A stretch of 64,000 bases of DNA from Brassica napus (taxonomy: Eukaryota; Streptophyta; Magnoliopsida; Brassicales; Brassicaceae): positions 248,001 through 312,000 of the forward strand of contig NW_026014861.1 of assembly GCF_020379485.1 (NCBI RefSeq), written 5' to 3'. A model generated the notes under the pieces. That model was not told the origin of the DNA. It worked only from the letters and a program-made list of their open reading frames with translations, and ran no database searches. Each line of letters starts with the position of its first letter. The stretch's first letter is position 1. This document shows, piece by piece, positions 10,205 to 19,554 of the stretch. The translations under genes and the position numbers were made by a program.

Positions 10205-10673
10205 TATACACTTTTGTGTATTAGAGTGTGTTTAAGAACAATCAGATTGTTTTGTGTAAGATTAAAGAGATTAAGAGAATAAGTAGAGAGAGAATGGAGA
10301 GAATACTCAAAACTCCATTAATTAATTTAATGTCTCAGATACAAGTTATATATGAAGAGATAAGGATAATACAAAGAGGATTTCGAAATCATAAGCATGT
10401 GAAGTCAAGGGATAGGCTGTAAAGATGCTTCACATGCTTGGACAGGCTGTAAAGGTGCTTTACCTTTCCAGCTATGACCAGACCTTATCCAAACTACTCC
10501 TTCCTTATCCAGACTTCCTCTTGGGCGTGATCCACTCTCCAAAGGGATGCAAAGTAACTTCCTAAGCTTTTAACTTAGTTACCACAGTCAAACCGAAGTT
10601 ACTGTGGTAAAACTCCAAAGTTACTATCTGCCCCAATACTCTTCCTCTATCAATGTATCACCTCTTCTCAACA
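10205..10673 (-). repeat. Element C 5' LTR
   Basis: 469 bp, exactly 4916 bp from its partner. One mismatch was found between the two. A TATATAA promoter-like box on the minus strand lies at 10346-10352. Confidence 0.95.
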
Positions 10674-10678
10674 AAAGG
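10674..10678. repeat. Target-site duplication of element C, right copy
   Basis: AAAGG, matching 5284-5288. Confidence 0.9.
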
Positions 10679-11809
10679 TACTTGGTTGTCTCAGGTTATC
10701 TAATCTAGATGCACCACTTAACTTGAATTCAGGATCACTACTGAGATGAGCACAAGTCCTATCTAGGTATGATGCAGCAAGAGAGTAACAAGGGTTATTT
10801 CCAATACAGTTACCATTCTCCTTGAGAGCTTTGATGAGGGCGTCTATATCTGATCTCCGGATCAACTCGCCTTCAGTGCTCCTCAAGGGTGTGTGCTGAG
10901 TAGTTAAGGCTCTCCCCTCACCCTCACGCATTGCTGAGCCAGCCCCGGATGAGCTAGCTTCTCCTCCTTCATTAGATAGGTGCGCCCTTGCCTCTCTATC
11001 CTTCATGAACTTAGCTGGCTTGAGATGAGGATGTAGGATCCAGCACTGGCTCCTTTTGTGACCTAGCTTCTTGCAATGATCACAGTTGCCCCCAAACTTC
11101 CTCTCCTCACTCTTGTATGCCGCTTTGTTTGCTTGAGCTCCATCCGCATGGTTAGCTAAGGTGAGCTCCCCCTTTCCTCCAAACAGCCCCACTGACCCTT
11201 CTTCTTTCTGTATCTGAGCGCACACATCTTCAAGTGATGGTAGCTTTGGAGACCTCAGTAGATCAGATCGTTAAAGATAGGGTTCAATGTCAGCAACAGC
11301 CCAAACACTTGATCTTGAGCCCTCCTCTCCATAAGAGTGTCATGATCAGTGGTGTTGGGTCTCAGCATCTCTAGTTCAGACCATAAGGCTCTGAACTTTC
11401 CCAAATGCTTTGTGAACTCAACCTCTTCTTGCGCAAGTGTGTTGATTGATCTCTTCAACTCAAACACCCGGCTCAGATTGGATGTGTTCCCATAGACCTT
11501 TTGAAGAGTATCCCACAGGTCTTTTGGTGTCTCACAGTAGCTGTAGGCCTCCAAGATTGAAGCTTCAAGCGACCCATGAAGAACTGTCAACACCTTCAAG
11601 TCGTCTTGATCCCACTTCTCTTGGTCCGCTACCATCAGCTCTTGACCGCCTTCTCCCTCCGTAGCAACTGGCTTTGGAGTTCCATCTGAGATGTGACTCC
11701 ACAAACCCTTGCTCCCAACTGCAGCTTTCACCAGGCGAGACCACAGCAAGTAGTTCCCACCTCCTTTCAACGTAACCGGAACCGTCAAAGTCTTGTTCTT
11801 GTCTTCCAT
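10674..11809 (-). pseudogene. Element D gag, frameshifted
   Basis: Start codon at 11809 (MEDKNK). A copia Gag polypeptide with YLLWSRLVKAAVGSKGLW and FTKHLGKFRALWSELEMLRP runs to about 11260, where a small deletion shifts the frame. In the new frame Gag continues to a normal zinc knuckle, CDHCKKLGHKRSQC (about 11088-11047), then a variable tail up to the element C insertion at 10678. Protease continues at 5288. Close to family A Gag in the conserved blocks. The frameshift and two insertions make D inactive. Confidence 0.85.
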
Positions 11810-11884
11810 GAGTGTGACCGTGAGTAGAGATGGTTTAGGAATGAAGATGGAGACCCTAGAGATTTAGAAACCAGGAAATGAGTA

Positions 11885-11901
11885 ACCTGGCTCTGATACC
11901 A
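11885..11901 (-). other. Primer-binding site, element D
   Basis: Minus-strand TGGTATCAGAGCCAGGT for initiator tRNA-Met, abutting the D LTR. A leader of 75 bp separates it from the gag start. Confidence 0.9.
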
Positions 11902-12472
11902 TATGAGAATCTAAGAATGAAATGATTAAGATAGAACTTGAGTAGATTATGAGAGATTATGAAGAGTTTAGTGTAGAATCATGATTGAGAGAGTATGATA
12001 AGATAAAGAGAAACTCAGAACTGTATATTTATTATTAATGACAAGAGTTGCAATATATAGTGAGAGATCAGTAGGGTTTTCGAAATCATAAAGGAGAGCT
12101 AAGCATGTGAAGTCAACAAGGTTAGAATAAGCTCTCTTTAACTCGGCCAATCAGCGTTCCCACATGCTTGGAGCATCTAGGATCTTGGACAAAGATGCTC
12201 TTGCCTTTCCAGCTGTGCCAGCCTGTAAAGCCGCGCCTCTCTTATCCTCCAACGGTCTGATTCATCAGCCAAAGCCCCTTCTCTTCCCATAAGTTACTCG
12301 GGTAACTCCTTGTAACCGCGGTCAAGGTTTCACTTGTCTGAATGTGTACGGACCGTACGGCCTTGTACGGTCAGGCCAATGTGAACCTCTCCCATCACAC
12401 CAATGCTTAACATACTCTCTTCAGTCTTAACCCCTTTGTACTTCACACTTGTATACTCAACTCTTTTCAACA
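11902..12472 (-). repeat. Element D 5' LTR
   Basis: 571 bp. On the plus strand it starts TATGAGAATC after the primer-binding site and ends TTTTCAACA before satellite sequence. On the minus strand a TATA-like box lies at 12052-12059 and an AATAAA signal at 12028-12033. It shares short blocks with the A and F LTRs but is a separate family. Confidence 0.85.
12346..12370. promoter_or_regulatory. GTACGG/CCGTACGG cluster in D U3
   Basis: GTACGG at 12346, the palindrome CCGTACGG at 12353-12360 and GTACGG at 12365, about 100-127 bp inside the LTR start. Confidence 0.5.
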
Positions 12473-13659
12473 CAGGCTGCACCAGATTCATCCTGGTTTG
12501 ATTGGAACGACGAAGAAGCTGTGCTATTCCCAAACTGGGAAACTGGAATCACCTGATTTGAAAGTGGGATAACTTCTTCTTGCCAACTCCTATGAGATTT
12601 ATTCAACTTCCTGGTGATTCTCCACAACATTATGTATCCAAATCAGGCTTCTTACAAAGTGATTCATCCTGGTTTGATTGGAACGACGAAGAAGCTGTGT
12701 TATTCCCAAACTGGGAAACTGGAATCACCTGATTTGAAAGTGGGATAACTTCTTCATGCCAACTCCTATGAGATTTATTCAAATTCCTGGTGATTCTCCA
12801 CCACTTTATGTATCCAAATCAAGCTTCTCACAAAGTGATTCATCCTGGTTTGATTGGAACGACGAAGAAGCTGTGCTATTCCCAAACTGGGAAACTGTAA
12901 TCACCTGATTTGAAAGTGGGATAACTTCTTCATGCCAACTCCTATGAGATTTATTCAACTTCCTGGTGATTCTCCACCACTTTATGTATCCAAATCAAGC
13001 TTCTCACAAAGTGATTCATCCTGGTTTGATTGGAACGACGAAGAAGCTGTGCTATTCCCAAACTGGGAAACTGGAATCACCTGATTTGAAAGTGGGATAA
13101 CTTCTTCATCCCAACTCCTATGAGATTTATTAAACTTCCTGGTGATTCTCCACCACTTTATGTATCCAAATCAAGCTTTTCACAAAGTGATTCATCCTGG
13201 TTTGTTTGTAACGACGACGAAGCTGTGCTATTCCCAAACTGGGAAACTGGACTCACCTGATTTGAAAGTGGGATAACTTCTTCATGCCAACTCCTATGAG
13301 ATTTATTCAACTTCCTGGTGATTCTCCACCACTTTATGTATCCAAATCAAGCTTCTTACAAAGAGATTCATCCAGGTTTGAATGGAACGACGAAGAAGCT
13401 GTACTATTCCCAAACTGGGAAACTGGAATCACCTGATTTGAAAGTGGGATAACTTCTTCATGCCAACTCCTATGAGATTTATTCAACTTCCTGGTGATTC
13501 TCCACCACTTTATGTATCCAAATCAAGCTTCTTACAAAGTGATTCATCCTGGTTTGATTAGAACGACGAAGAAGCTGTGCTATTCCCAAACTGGGAAACT
13601 GGAATTACCTGATTTAAAAGTGGGATAACTTCTTCATCCCAACTCCTATGAGATTTATT
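12473..13659. repeat. CentBr-like 176-bp centromeric satellite array
   Basis: Monomer landmarks (GATTCATCC) occur at 12485, 12661, 12837, 13013, 13189, 13365 and 13541, an exact 176-bp spacing throughout, giving about 6.7 monomers. Most monomers contain AAGCTT, and monomers differ by only a few bases. The period and sequence match the Brassica centromeric satellite CentBr as I recall it. The array is truncated on the left by element D and on the right by family A copy 1, both inserted into it. Confidence 0.9.
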
Positions 13660-14262
13660 TATGAGATTTAAGGATGTAAATGATTATCTGAGTTTAGAAA
13701 GGATTATAGATGGAGAATAAGAGATTAAGAGACAGCTTAGAGACTAATGGAGAATCATAATGAAATGAGTAAAGAGAGAGATTGTTTAGAACTGTCTAAA
13801 ATCTTTATTAATGATGAGCTCACAATATATATATGTCCATACACATTAGGTTTTCGAAATCATAAGGATAAGCAAGCATGTAGAGTCAAAGATGAGCTGG
13901 TGCTTTAGTTTGAATCGGCCAATGAGTGTCCTCACACGTTTGGAGCATCTTCCTTATCCAAGACCAGATGCTCTTCCTTTCCAGCCCTTGCCAGCCTGTC
14001 CTAGCTGTCAAGCCGCGCCTCCCTTATCCTCTCAACGTTCGGATAAGGCCTTGGCCGAGTGTAACTTCACCACAGTACATAAGAGTTACCCGGATAGTTA
14101 CTTGGCCGCTTTCACCTTGTACGGACGCTCACTTGTACGGCCTGGTACGGCCTCTCCGTCCGTACCATCCCTATCAGCCCATTCCTCCTCTTAACTCCTT
14201 GCTCTCCTTATGTTCTCAACTCCTTTGTGTCTTTACCTCAAATGTCTCAACTCATCTCAACA
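13660..14262 (-). repeat. A1 3' LTR
   Basis: 603 bp counting the TATGAG start, or 601 bp from TGAG. The longer form is preferred because the primer-binding site of the other copies abuts it and because element C has the same TG...TA type of end. On the minus strand, TATATATAT at 13826-13834 is followed about 20 bp on by AATAAA (13804-13809), a likely promoter and poly(A) signal. Three differences from the matching part of the 5' LTR were seen. Confidence 0.9.
14119..14165. promoter_or_regulatory. GTACGG/CCGTAC cluster in A U3
   Basis: GTACGG at 14119, 14135 and 14145 and CCGTAC at 14160, about 98-144 bp inside the LTR start in element orientation. The same cluster is in every array LTR (for example 26199-26246). 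Confidence 0.55.
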
Positions 14263-14370
14263 CTCCCCCTCAAGCTTAGCTTTGTGAAAGCCTAAGCTTG
14301 GATAGCTATGAGATCTTCCTCATTAAAAACCTCACCAAGGAAAACCCATTGGGACAAAACCTTGATGAGG
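14263..14370 (-). other. A1 polypurine tract and 3' hairpins
   Basis: GAGGGGGAG (minus) abuts the LTR. The stem CAAGCTTAG/CTAAGCTTG (14271-14279 with 14292-14300) is extended inward by CTTT/AAAG. A second stem pairs 14330-14340 with 14360-14370. The positions are identical in all array copies. Confidence 0.75.
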
Positions 14371-14402
14371 GAAAAAGAGTAAAGACCTCACAGCCAAGGG
14401 GA

Positions 14403-17400
14403 TCAGCTCCTTCTCTTCCCAAGATCAATGAGGCCCAACCTGATGTGAATGGACTCCATTGTCTTTTGTCTTGCAGCCTTGGTGAACACATCAGCCAACT
14501 GATCTTCACTCCTTGTGTAGCATGGTAAGATGACTCCTAGGATGATCATTTGCCTCACCTTGTGGCAATCAACTTCAATGTGCTTGGTTCTCTCATGAAA
14601 CACCGAGTTGGAGGCAATGTGAATGGCTGCTTGGTTATCACAGTGCATTGCCATAGGCATGGCTTGATCAATCTCCAAATGCTTCAAGATGCCTTTGATC
14701 CACACCAGCTCGTTGGTAAGTTTCAGCATAGCTCTATACTCTGCTTCTGCGATTGAGCAAGAGACCACCTTCTGCTTCTTACTCTTCCACGTAACCAAGT
14801 TGCCTCCAATGAATGTGCAATAGCCTGTGGTTGATCTCCTGTCTGCTCTATCACCAGCCCAATCCGCATCACAGTATCCAACCACTTCAGTGCTCCCATT
14901 GCAACCCATCCATACTCCTTGATCAGGTGAGCCGTTGAGATACATCAAGATCCTCTCCACCATGCGCCAATGATGCTCCTTAGGAACTTGCATGTGTTGA
15001 CTCACCTGATTCACAGCAAAACAAATGTCAGGTCTAGTTATGGTAAGATAAATCAATTTGCCAACTAGTTTTCTATAGAGTTTAGGATCCTGATAAGGTT
15101 TGCTGTCTTCAATCTCCCCCTCTCGTGGGACTTTGTAACCATCCTCCATAGGCATCCTTGCTGTCTTGCCTCCATAAGCACCTGCACCTTTCAAAAGATC
15201 AAGTGTATACTTCCTTTGGGACATGAATAAACCTTCCTTGGATCTACATATCTCAATTCCAAGAAAGTATTTCATTTCTCCCAAGTCTTTAATCTCAAAC
15301 ATGGATTTAAGGAACTCCTTGGTTGCTATGATACCTTCCTTATCACTTCCTGTGATAATGATATCATCAACATACACAAGAAGTGCAATCATACCTGAGG
15401 AAGTCGTGAGTGTGAAGAGAGTGTGATCTAGTTCAGACTTCTTGAAGCCTCGGCCATTCAGAGTAGTGCTCAGCTTGTTGTACCAAGCTCTTGGTGATTG
15501 CTTCAGCCCATAGATAGCTTTCTTCAATCTCAACACATTCCCTCTCTTCACTAAGTGTTCAAGGCCTGGAGGTGGATGCATATATACTTCATCCTCAAGT
15601 TCACCTTGTAGGAATGCATTCTTCACATCCATTTGCCATAACCCCCATCCAAGATTCACAGCCAAGCTTAATACAATCCGGATTGTATGTAGTTTAGCTA
15701 CTGGTGCAAATGTTTCTATGTAATCTTCTCCATAAGTTTGAGTGAAACCTCTTGCTACTAGCCTTGACTTCTTCCTCTCAATCTTTCCATCAGCCTTATA
15801 CTTGATTGTGAATATCCATCTACTACTCACAGCCTTCTTCCCTTTTGGTAACTCACTCTCATACCATGTATCATTTTTGATCATAGCTCCTGCCTCAGCT
15901 CCAACTGATTCCTTCCATTCTTTATCCATGATTGCTTCTTCATAGCTTCTTGGAATATAGTTCTCATCCAAGTTAACCATGAATGCACAATGTTCTTCAG
16001 GGTATTGGGCAAAGGAACACACAACTTGAGAAGGATGCTCCACAGCTTGGGCATTGTAGTACACTCGGGTGTTTACCCAAGAGGAAGGATCCTTTCTAAG
16101 CCTTGTGCTTCTCCTCAATACTGGTTGTTCTTGCTCTTGAACCGGCTCAGCTTGTGTATGCGGTTGTTCTTGTGCTTCACTCTGATGTTCTTCATCTCCT
16201 TGGTCTTGCTCACCTTGATGATGAGAACCTGAGTTAAATTCTTCTCCTTCTTCACTCAAGCCGACTCCTTCTTGGCCATTTTCTTGAGTTTCAGGTTCAC
16301 TTCCCCCCTCATGATCAAGGTGAGGTGTTTGAGCAGCTCTACTTGGTTCAGTTGAGCTCTCTTCTGGGTGTCCACTTCTTGTGGACTGATCCTGGTTCAT
16401 CTTGATACCGAGACCTTCCAAAATAATCCTTAAGACTCCAGCCTTATCTGATGTAAGGTCCCTCAAGTCTTCTTGATTCTTCTCTTCATAGTATCCTCTT
16501 TCTTCAATAAACTTCACATCTCTAGATACAAGTACCCTTCTAGCTTCTGGATCATAACACTTATATCCTTTTTGAGTTGTTGAGTAGCCAATGAACATTG
16601 CCTTTCTGCTTCTTGCTTCTAGCTTGTTCCTCAACTCTCCTGGTACCAATACATAGCATAAGCATCCAAACACTCTCATGTATGCCAAGGATGGCTTGCG
16701 CTTGTTTAGTACTTCAAATGGTGCTTGATCCTTCAACACTCTTGTAGGCATTCGGTTGATTAGATAGCAAGCAGTGGATACAGCATCACTCCAGAATCTC
16801 TTAGGTACATTGGCTTGGAACATTAATGACCGAGCCACCTCCATCCAGTGCCTGTTCTTCCTCTCAGCTACACCATTCTGTTGTGGTGTGTAGGGACAGC
16901 TTGTTTGATGAAGTATTCCATGATGATCTAGATGACTTTTGAACGCATAGCTTGTGTACTCTCCTCCATTATCTGATCTCAAAATTTTAATCTTAGCATG
17001 ATAATGGTTAGTCACATAAGCTTGAAAGTTCTTAAATGCATCTATCACCCTATCTTTGGATGGAATTAGTGTTAACCAGGTGTATTTAGATTTTTCATCA
17101 ATGAATGTGACAAAATACTTATGATTGTCTCTAGAGAAACTAGGTGCAGTCCATACATCAGTATGAATCAAATCAAAGCAATTTTCATAAACAGTAGATG
17201 TTCTTGGAAACACATTCTTACAATGCTTGCCTAAAATGCAAGCCTCACACTTATCATTTTCAAAAACCACACCTGGTAACATCAAGTTTAAAGCCCTCTC
17301 ATGGGGATGACCTAGTCTAGCATGCCACAATGCATTTTTATTCAAACTAGAAACAGAAGTAAATGAGCAATTATGATTGGAAACAGGATCAAGCTTCTCA

Positions 17401-18896
17401 AGCATGTATAAATCCCCCTTTGTAACTCCTTTTCCAATCAATTGGCTGCTCTCAATATCCTGAAACTTCACATCATTAGGACTGAATATAACATTGCAAT
17501 TCAAATCAGTAGTGCATTTCTTAACTGAAAGTAGATTTGATGTGAATTCAAGAATATAAAATGCTCTAGTGTTCTTATCAAATAGCTTTAAGTTTCCTAT
17601 TCCCTTAATAGGTATCTTATCTCCATTTGCAATCATCACACATCCATTAGTAGGTTCTATATCTTTAATTAGGTTGGTGTCACTAATCATATGATGAGAT
17701 GCACCTGAATCTATAATCAATGGTTTGGATGCATTGCTGGCATTATGGCAGATACATTGTGATCTATATGCATTCATCCTAGCATTTCTATCAATGCAAT
17801 GTTCAATTCCAGTTTTACTATCAATCCTAGCAATCTTAGAAGCACCAAATGAATACCCATGAATGTTACCATTATCCTTGAGCATTTTGATGAGTGCATC
17901 CATCTCGGACCTCTTGATGAAGTCTTGATCATTGCCTCGGGGGTTGATAGCTCCAGTATAGGTCACCAAAGCCTTTCCATTTCCTTCACGGTTCTCCACT
18001 TCAGTTCCTCGGTTGGATGGCCCTGCTCCGCTTGATCCTTCAGTCATGTGAGCTCTTGCCTCTTTCTCCTTTATGAACTTAGCCGGCTTCAAGTGGGGAT
18101 GGAGTATCCAGCACTGAATCTTCTTGTGCCCATACTTCTTGCAATGATCACAGTTCCCATTGAACTTCCTATCCTCATACTTGTTGTAACCAGCTTTGTT
18201 GGCTTGTGGAGGCTCTTCCCGGTCAGATTGCACAGCATTTGCAAGAGATAAGTCTCCCTTGCCTCCAAACAAACCCATTGAGCCCTGCTCCCTCTGTATC
18301 TGAGCACACACATCCTCAAGGTCAGGCAACTTCTCGGACCTTAGCATATGCTGAATGAGACCATTGTAGCTTGCGTTCAATGTGAGAAGCAACCCAAAGA
18401 CCTTGTCCTGCTCACGCCTCTCATTTAGAAGCTCTGGATCAACTGTGCTTGGTCTCAACATCTCTAACTCAGACCACAGTGTCCTGAACCTCCCCAAGTG
18501 CTTAGTAAACTCCATGTCATCTTGGGTTAACTCGTTGATTGCCTTCTTGACTTCAAACACTCGGTTCAGGTTAGAAACGTTTCCATACACTTTCTTCAGA
18601 GTATCCCACAGCTCCTTGGCTGTCTCACAGTAGCTATACGCATCTAGGATAGCCGGCTCCAAAGATGCATGAAGGACCGACATCACCATCATGTCTTCTT
18701 GTTGCCACTTCTCCACCACACTCTCCTCGGAGCTCTCTGCGTCACCCTCCTGAGTAATCGCCATTGGAGCTTCACCAGATGTGATATGCTTCCACAAACC
18801 CTTGCTTCCCACAGCAGTCTTCACCATCCTAGACCAGACTAGGTAGTTGCTTCCTTTGAATGTCACCGCGACCTTCATCTTCATACCACTTTCCAT
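14403..18896 (-). CDS. A1 Gag-Pol polyprotein
   Basis: 1497 aa in one frame. Gag (about 1-270) has YLVWSRMVKTAVGSKGLW and a CCHC zinc knuckle at 249-262 (CDHCKKYGHKKIQC). Protease: DSGA at 396-399. Integrase: HHCC finger about 525-559 (WHARLGHPH, CEACILGKHC) and DDE core D580, D642, E678. A Glu/Gln-rich linker spans 835-925. RT: about 1010-1250 with ARGFTQTYGEDY, QMDVKNAFLQGEL and YVDD 1175-1178. RNase H: D1343 in YCDADWAGD, the AEAEY glutamate (1384-1387) and D1420 in HCDNQ. The protein would assemble particles and make and integrate DNA. Compared with the array copies it has private changes such as Leu449 for Pro, Trp684 for Leu, Ile1382 for Ser, Met1413 and Ala1416 for Thr, so it may be drifting although open. 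Confidence 0.95.
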   Translation of the reverse strand: MESGMKMKVAVTFKGSNYLVWSRMVKTAVGSKGLWKHITSGEAPMAITQEGDAESSEESVVEKWQQEDMMVMSVLHASLEPAILDAYSYCETAKELWDTLKKVYGNVSNLNRVFEVKKAINELTQDDMEFTKHLGRFRTLWSELEMLRPSTVDPELLNERREQDKVFGLLLTLNASYNGLIQHMLRSEKLPDLEDVCAQIQREQGSMGLFGGKGDLSLANAVQSDREEPPQANKAGYNKYEDRKFNGNCDHCKKYGHKKIQCWILHPHLKPAKFIKEKEARAHMTEGSSGAGPSNRGTEVENREGNGKALVTYTGAINPRGNDQDFIKRSEMDALIKMLKDNGNIHGYSFGASKIARIDSKTGIEHCIDRNARMNAYRSQCICHNASNASKPLIIDSGASHHMISDTNLIKDIEPTNGCVMIANGDKIPIKGIGNLKLFDKNTRAFYILEFTSNLLSVKKCTTDLNCNVIFSPNDVKFQDIESSQLIGKGVTKGDLYMLEKLDPVSNHNCSFTSVSSLNKNALWHARLGHPHERALNLMLPGVVFENDKCEACILGKHCKNVFPRTSTVYENCFDLIHTDVWTAPSFSRDNHKYFVTFIDEKSKYTWLTLIPSKDRVIDAFKNFQAYVTNHYHAKIKILRSDNGGEYTSYAFKSHLDHHGILHQTSCPYTPQQNGVAERKNRHWMEVARSLMFQANVPKRFWSDAVSTACYLINRMPTRVLKDQAPFEVLNKRKPSLAYMRVFGCLCYVLVPGELRNKLEARSRKAMFIGYSTTQKGYKCYDPEARRVLVSRDVKFIEERGYYEEKNQEDLRDLTSDKAGVLRIILEGLGIKMNQDQSTRSGHPEESSTEPSRAAQTPHLDHEGGSEPETQENGQEGVGLSEEGEEFNSGSHHQGEQDQGDEEHQSEAQEQPHTQAEPVQEQEQPVLRRSTRLRKDPSSWVNTRVYYNAQAVEHPSQVVCSFAQYPEEHCAFMVNLDENYIPRSYEEAIMDKEWKESVGAEAGAMIKNDTWYESELPKGKKAVSSRWIFTIKYKADGKIERKKSRLVARGFTQTYGEDYIETFAPVAKLHTIRIVLSLAVNLGWGLWQMDVKNAFLQGELEDEVYMHPPPGLEHLVKRGNVLRLKKAIYGLKQSPRAWYNKLSTTLNGRGFKKSELDHTLFTLTTSSGMIALLVYVDDIIITGSDKEGIIATKEFLKSMFEIKDLGEMKYFLGIEICRSKEGLFMSQRKYTLDLLKGAGAYGGKTARMPMEDGYKVPREGEIEDSKPYQDPKLYRKLVGKLIYLTITRPDICFAVNQVSQHMQVPKEHHWRMVERILMYLNGSPDQGVWMGCNGSTEVVGYCDADWAGDRADRRSTTGYCTFIGGNLVTWKSKKQKVVSCSIAEAEYRAMLKLTNELVWIKGILKHLEIDQAMPMAMHCDNQAAIHIASNSVFHERTKHIEVDCHKVRQMIILGVILPCYTRSEDQLADVFTKAARQKTMESIHIRLGLIDLGKRRS
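15114..15122 (-). other. Internal GAGGGGGAG tract in A pol
   Basis: The minus strand reads GAGGGGGAG within the codons for REGEIED, between RT and RNase H. It is identical to the core of the 3' polypurine tract and present at the same place in every A copy. Confidence 0.3.
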
Positions 18897-19158
18897 CTTG
18901 AACAGCTTGACGTCTACAGCTTGAACAACCGGTTAGATCATGTACTGAGAACCCACACTGCCCTCTAGAACACAGATTTACTCTTGAGTCTTCAAATGAA
19001 CCTCCCACGGATCACCAAGACACACGCAAAATACCTTGAGCTTTTGAACTCTCAAGAAACTCTCAAACACACTCACTTGTTCTCTTAAAGTTTCAAACTT
19101 GAATCCTTAAGAGAATCACTCACAAACTCAGATTTCAATCAACCTGGCTCTGATACCA
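18897..19158 (-). other. A1 leader with primer-binding site
   Basis: 262-bp untranslated leader between the LTR and the ATG. The primer-binding site TGGTATCAGAGCCAGGT is at 19142-19158 on the minus strand, abutting the 5' LTR. A packaging signal would be expected here, but I cannot identify one. Confidence 0.85.
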
Positions 19159-19554
19159 TATGAGATTTAAGGATGTAAATGATTATCTGAGTTTAGAAAG
19201 GATTATAGAAGGAGAATAAGAGATTAAAAGACAGCTTAGAGACTAATGGAGAATCATAATGAAATGAGTAAAGAGAGAGATTGTTTAGAACTGTCTAAAA
19301 TCTTTATTAATGATGAGCTCACAATATATATATGTCCATACACATTAGGTTTTCGAAATCATAAGGATAAGCAAGCATGTAGAGTCAAAGATGAGCTGGT
19401 GCTTTAGTTTGAATCGGCCAATGAGTGTCCTCACACGTTTGGAGCATCTTCCTTATCCAAGACCAGATGCTCTTCCTTTCCAGCCCTTGCCAGCCTGTCC
19501 TAGCTGTCAAGCCGCGCCTCCCTTATCCTCTCAACGTTCGGATAAGGCCTTGGC
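19159..19554 (-). repeat. A1 5' LTR, truncated
   Basis: Matches the first 396-400 bp (plus-strand order) of the 603-bp LTR and stops at GGCTGAG, where element B starts. The missing part is the U3 start, including the GTACGG cluster. Three differences from the 3' LTR were seen, so A1 is older than element C. Confidence 0.9.

Larger units (their letters stand above)
5289..10673 (-). mobile_element. Element C: complete young Ty1/copia element
   Basis: 5385 bp with two 469-bp LTRs, primer-binding site, one open polyprotein frame, polypurine tract and a 5-bp target duplication AAAGG. Comparing the LTRs base by base I see a single difference (A at 5380 against G at about 10296), so the insertion is very recent. 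It lies inside element D. All parts needed in cis are present, but Gag is unusual (see the CDS). Confidence 0.95.
10679..12472 (-). mobile_element. Element D: 5' part (LTR, leader, gag)
   Basis: The upstream part of the D element whose middle piece is at 4853-5288; the 3' part is presumably left of the window. The LTR is followed at 12473 by CAGGCT, which matches a point in the satellite monomer, so D was inserted into the satellite. CAGGC would be its target duplication. Confidence 0.85.
13660..19554 (-). mobile_element. Family A copy 1 (A1), nearly complete Ty1/copia element
   Basis: 3' LTR, polypurine tract, intact Gag-Pol, leader, primer-binding site and about two thirds of the 5' LTR. 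The 5' LTR is cut where element B begins. The LTR-to-LTR distance is 5499 bp, the same as the array period at 25741-58585, but A1 differs from the array copies at a dozen or more positions and is the most divergent intact copy. Its 3' LTR is inserted into the satellite. Confidence 0.9.

Noticed and set aside
12473..13659. CRISPR-like array
   Set aside because: Repeats are contiguous 176-bp monomers with no unique spacers, in plant DNA; this is a satellite.
13892..14279. Plus-strand open frames of 100-117 codons within the A LTR (13892-14194, 13926-14279 and the copies in the array)
   Set aside because: They lie wholly in LTR and polypurine region sequence, overlap each other in two frames, and have Ser/Pro/Leu-rich low-information content with no motif.
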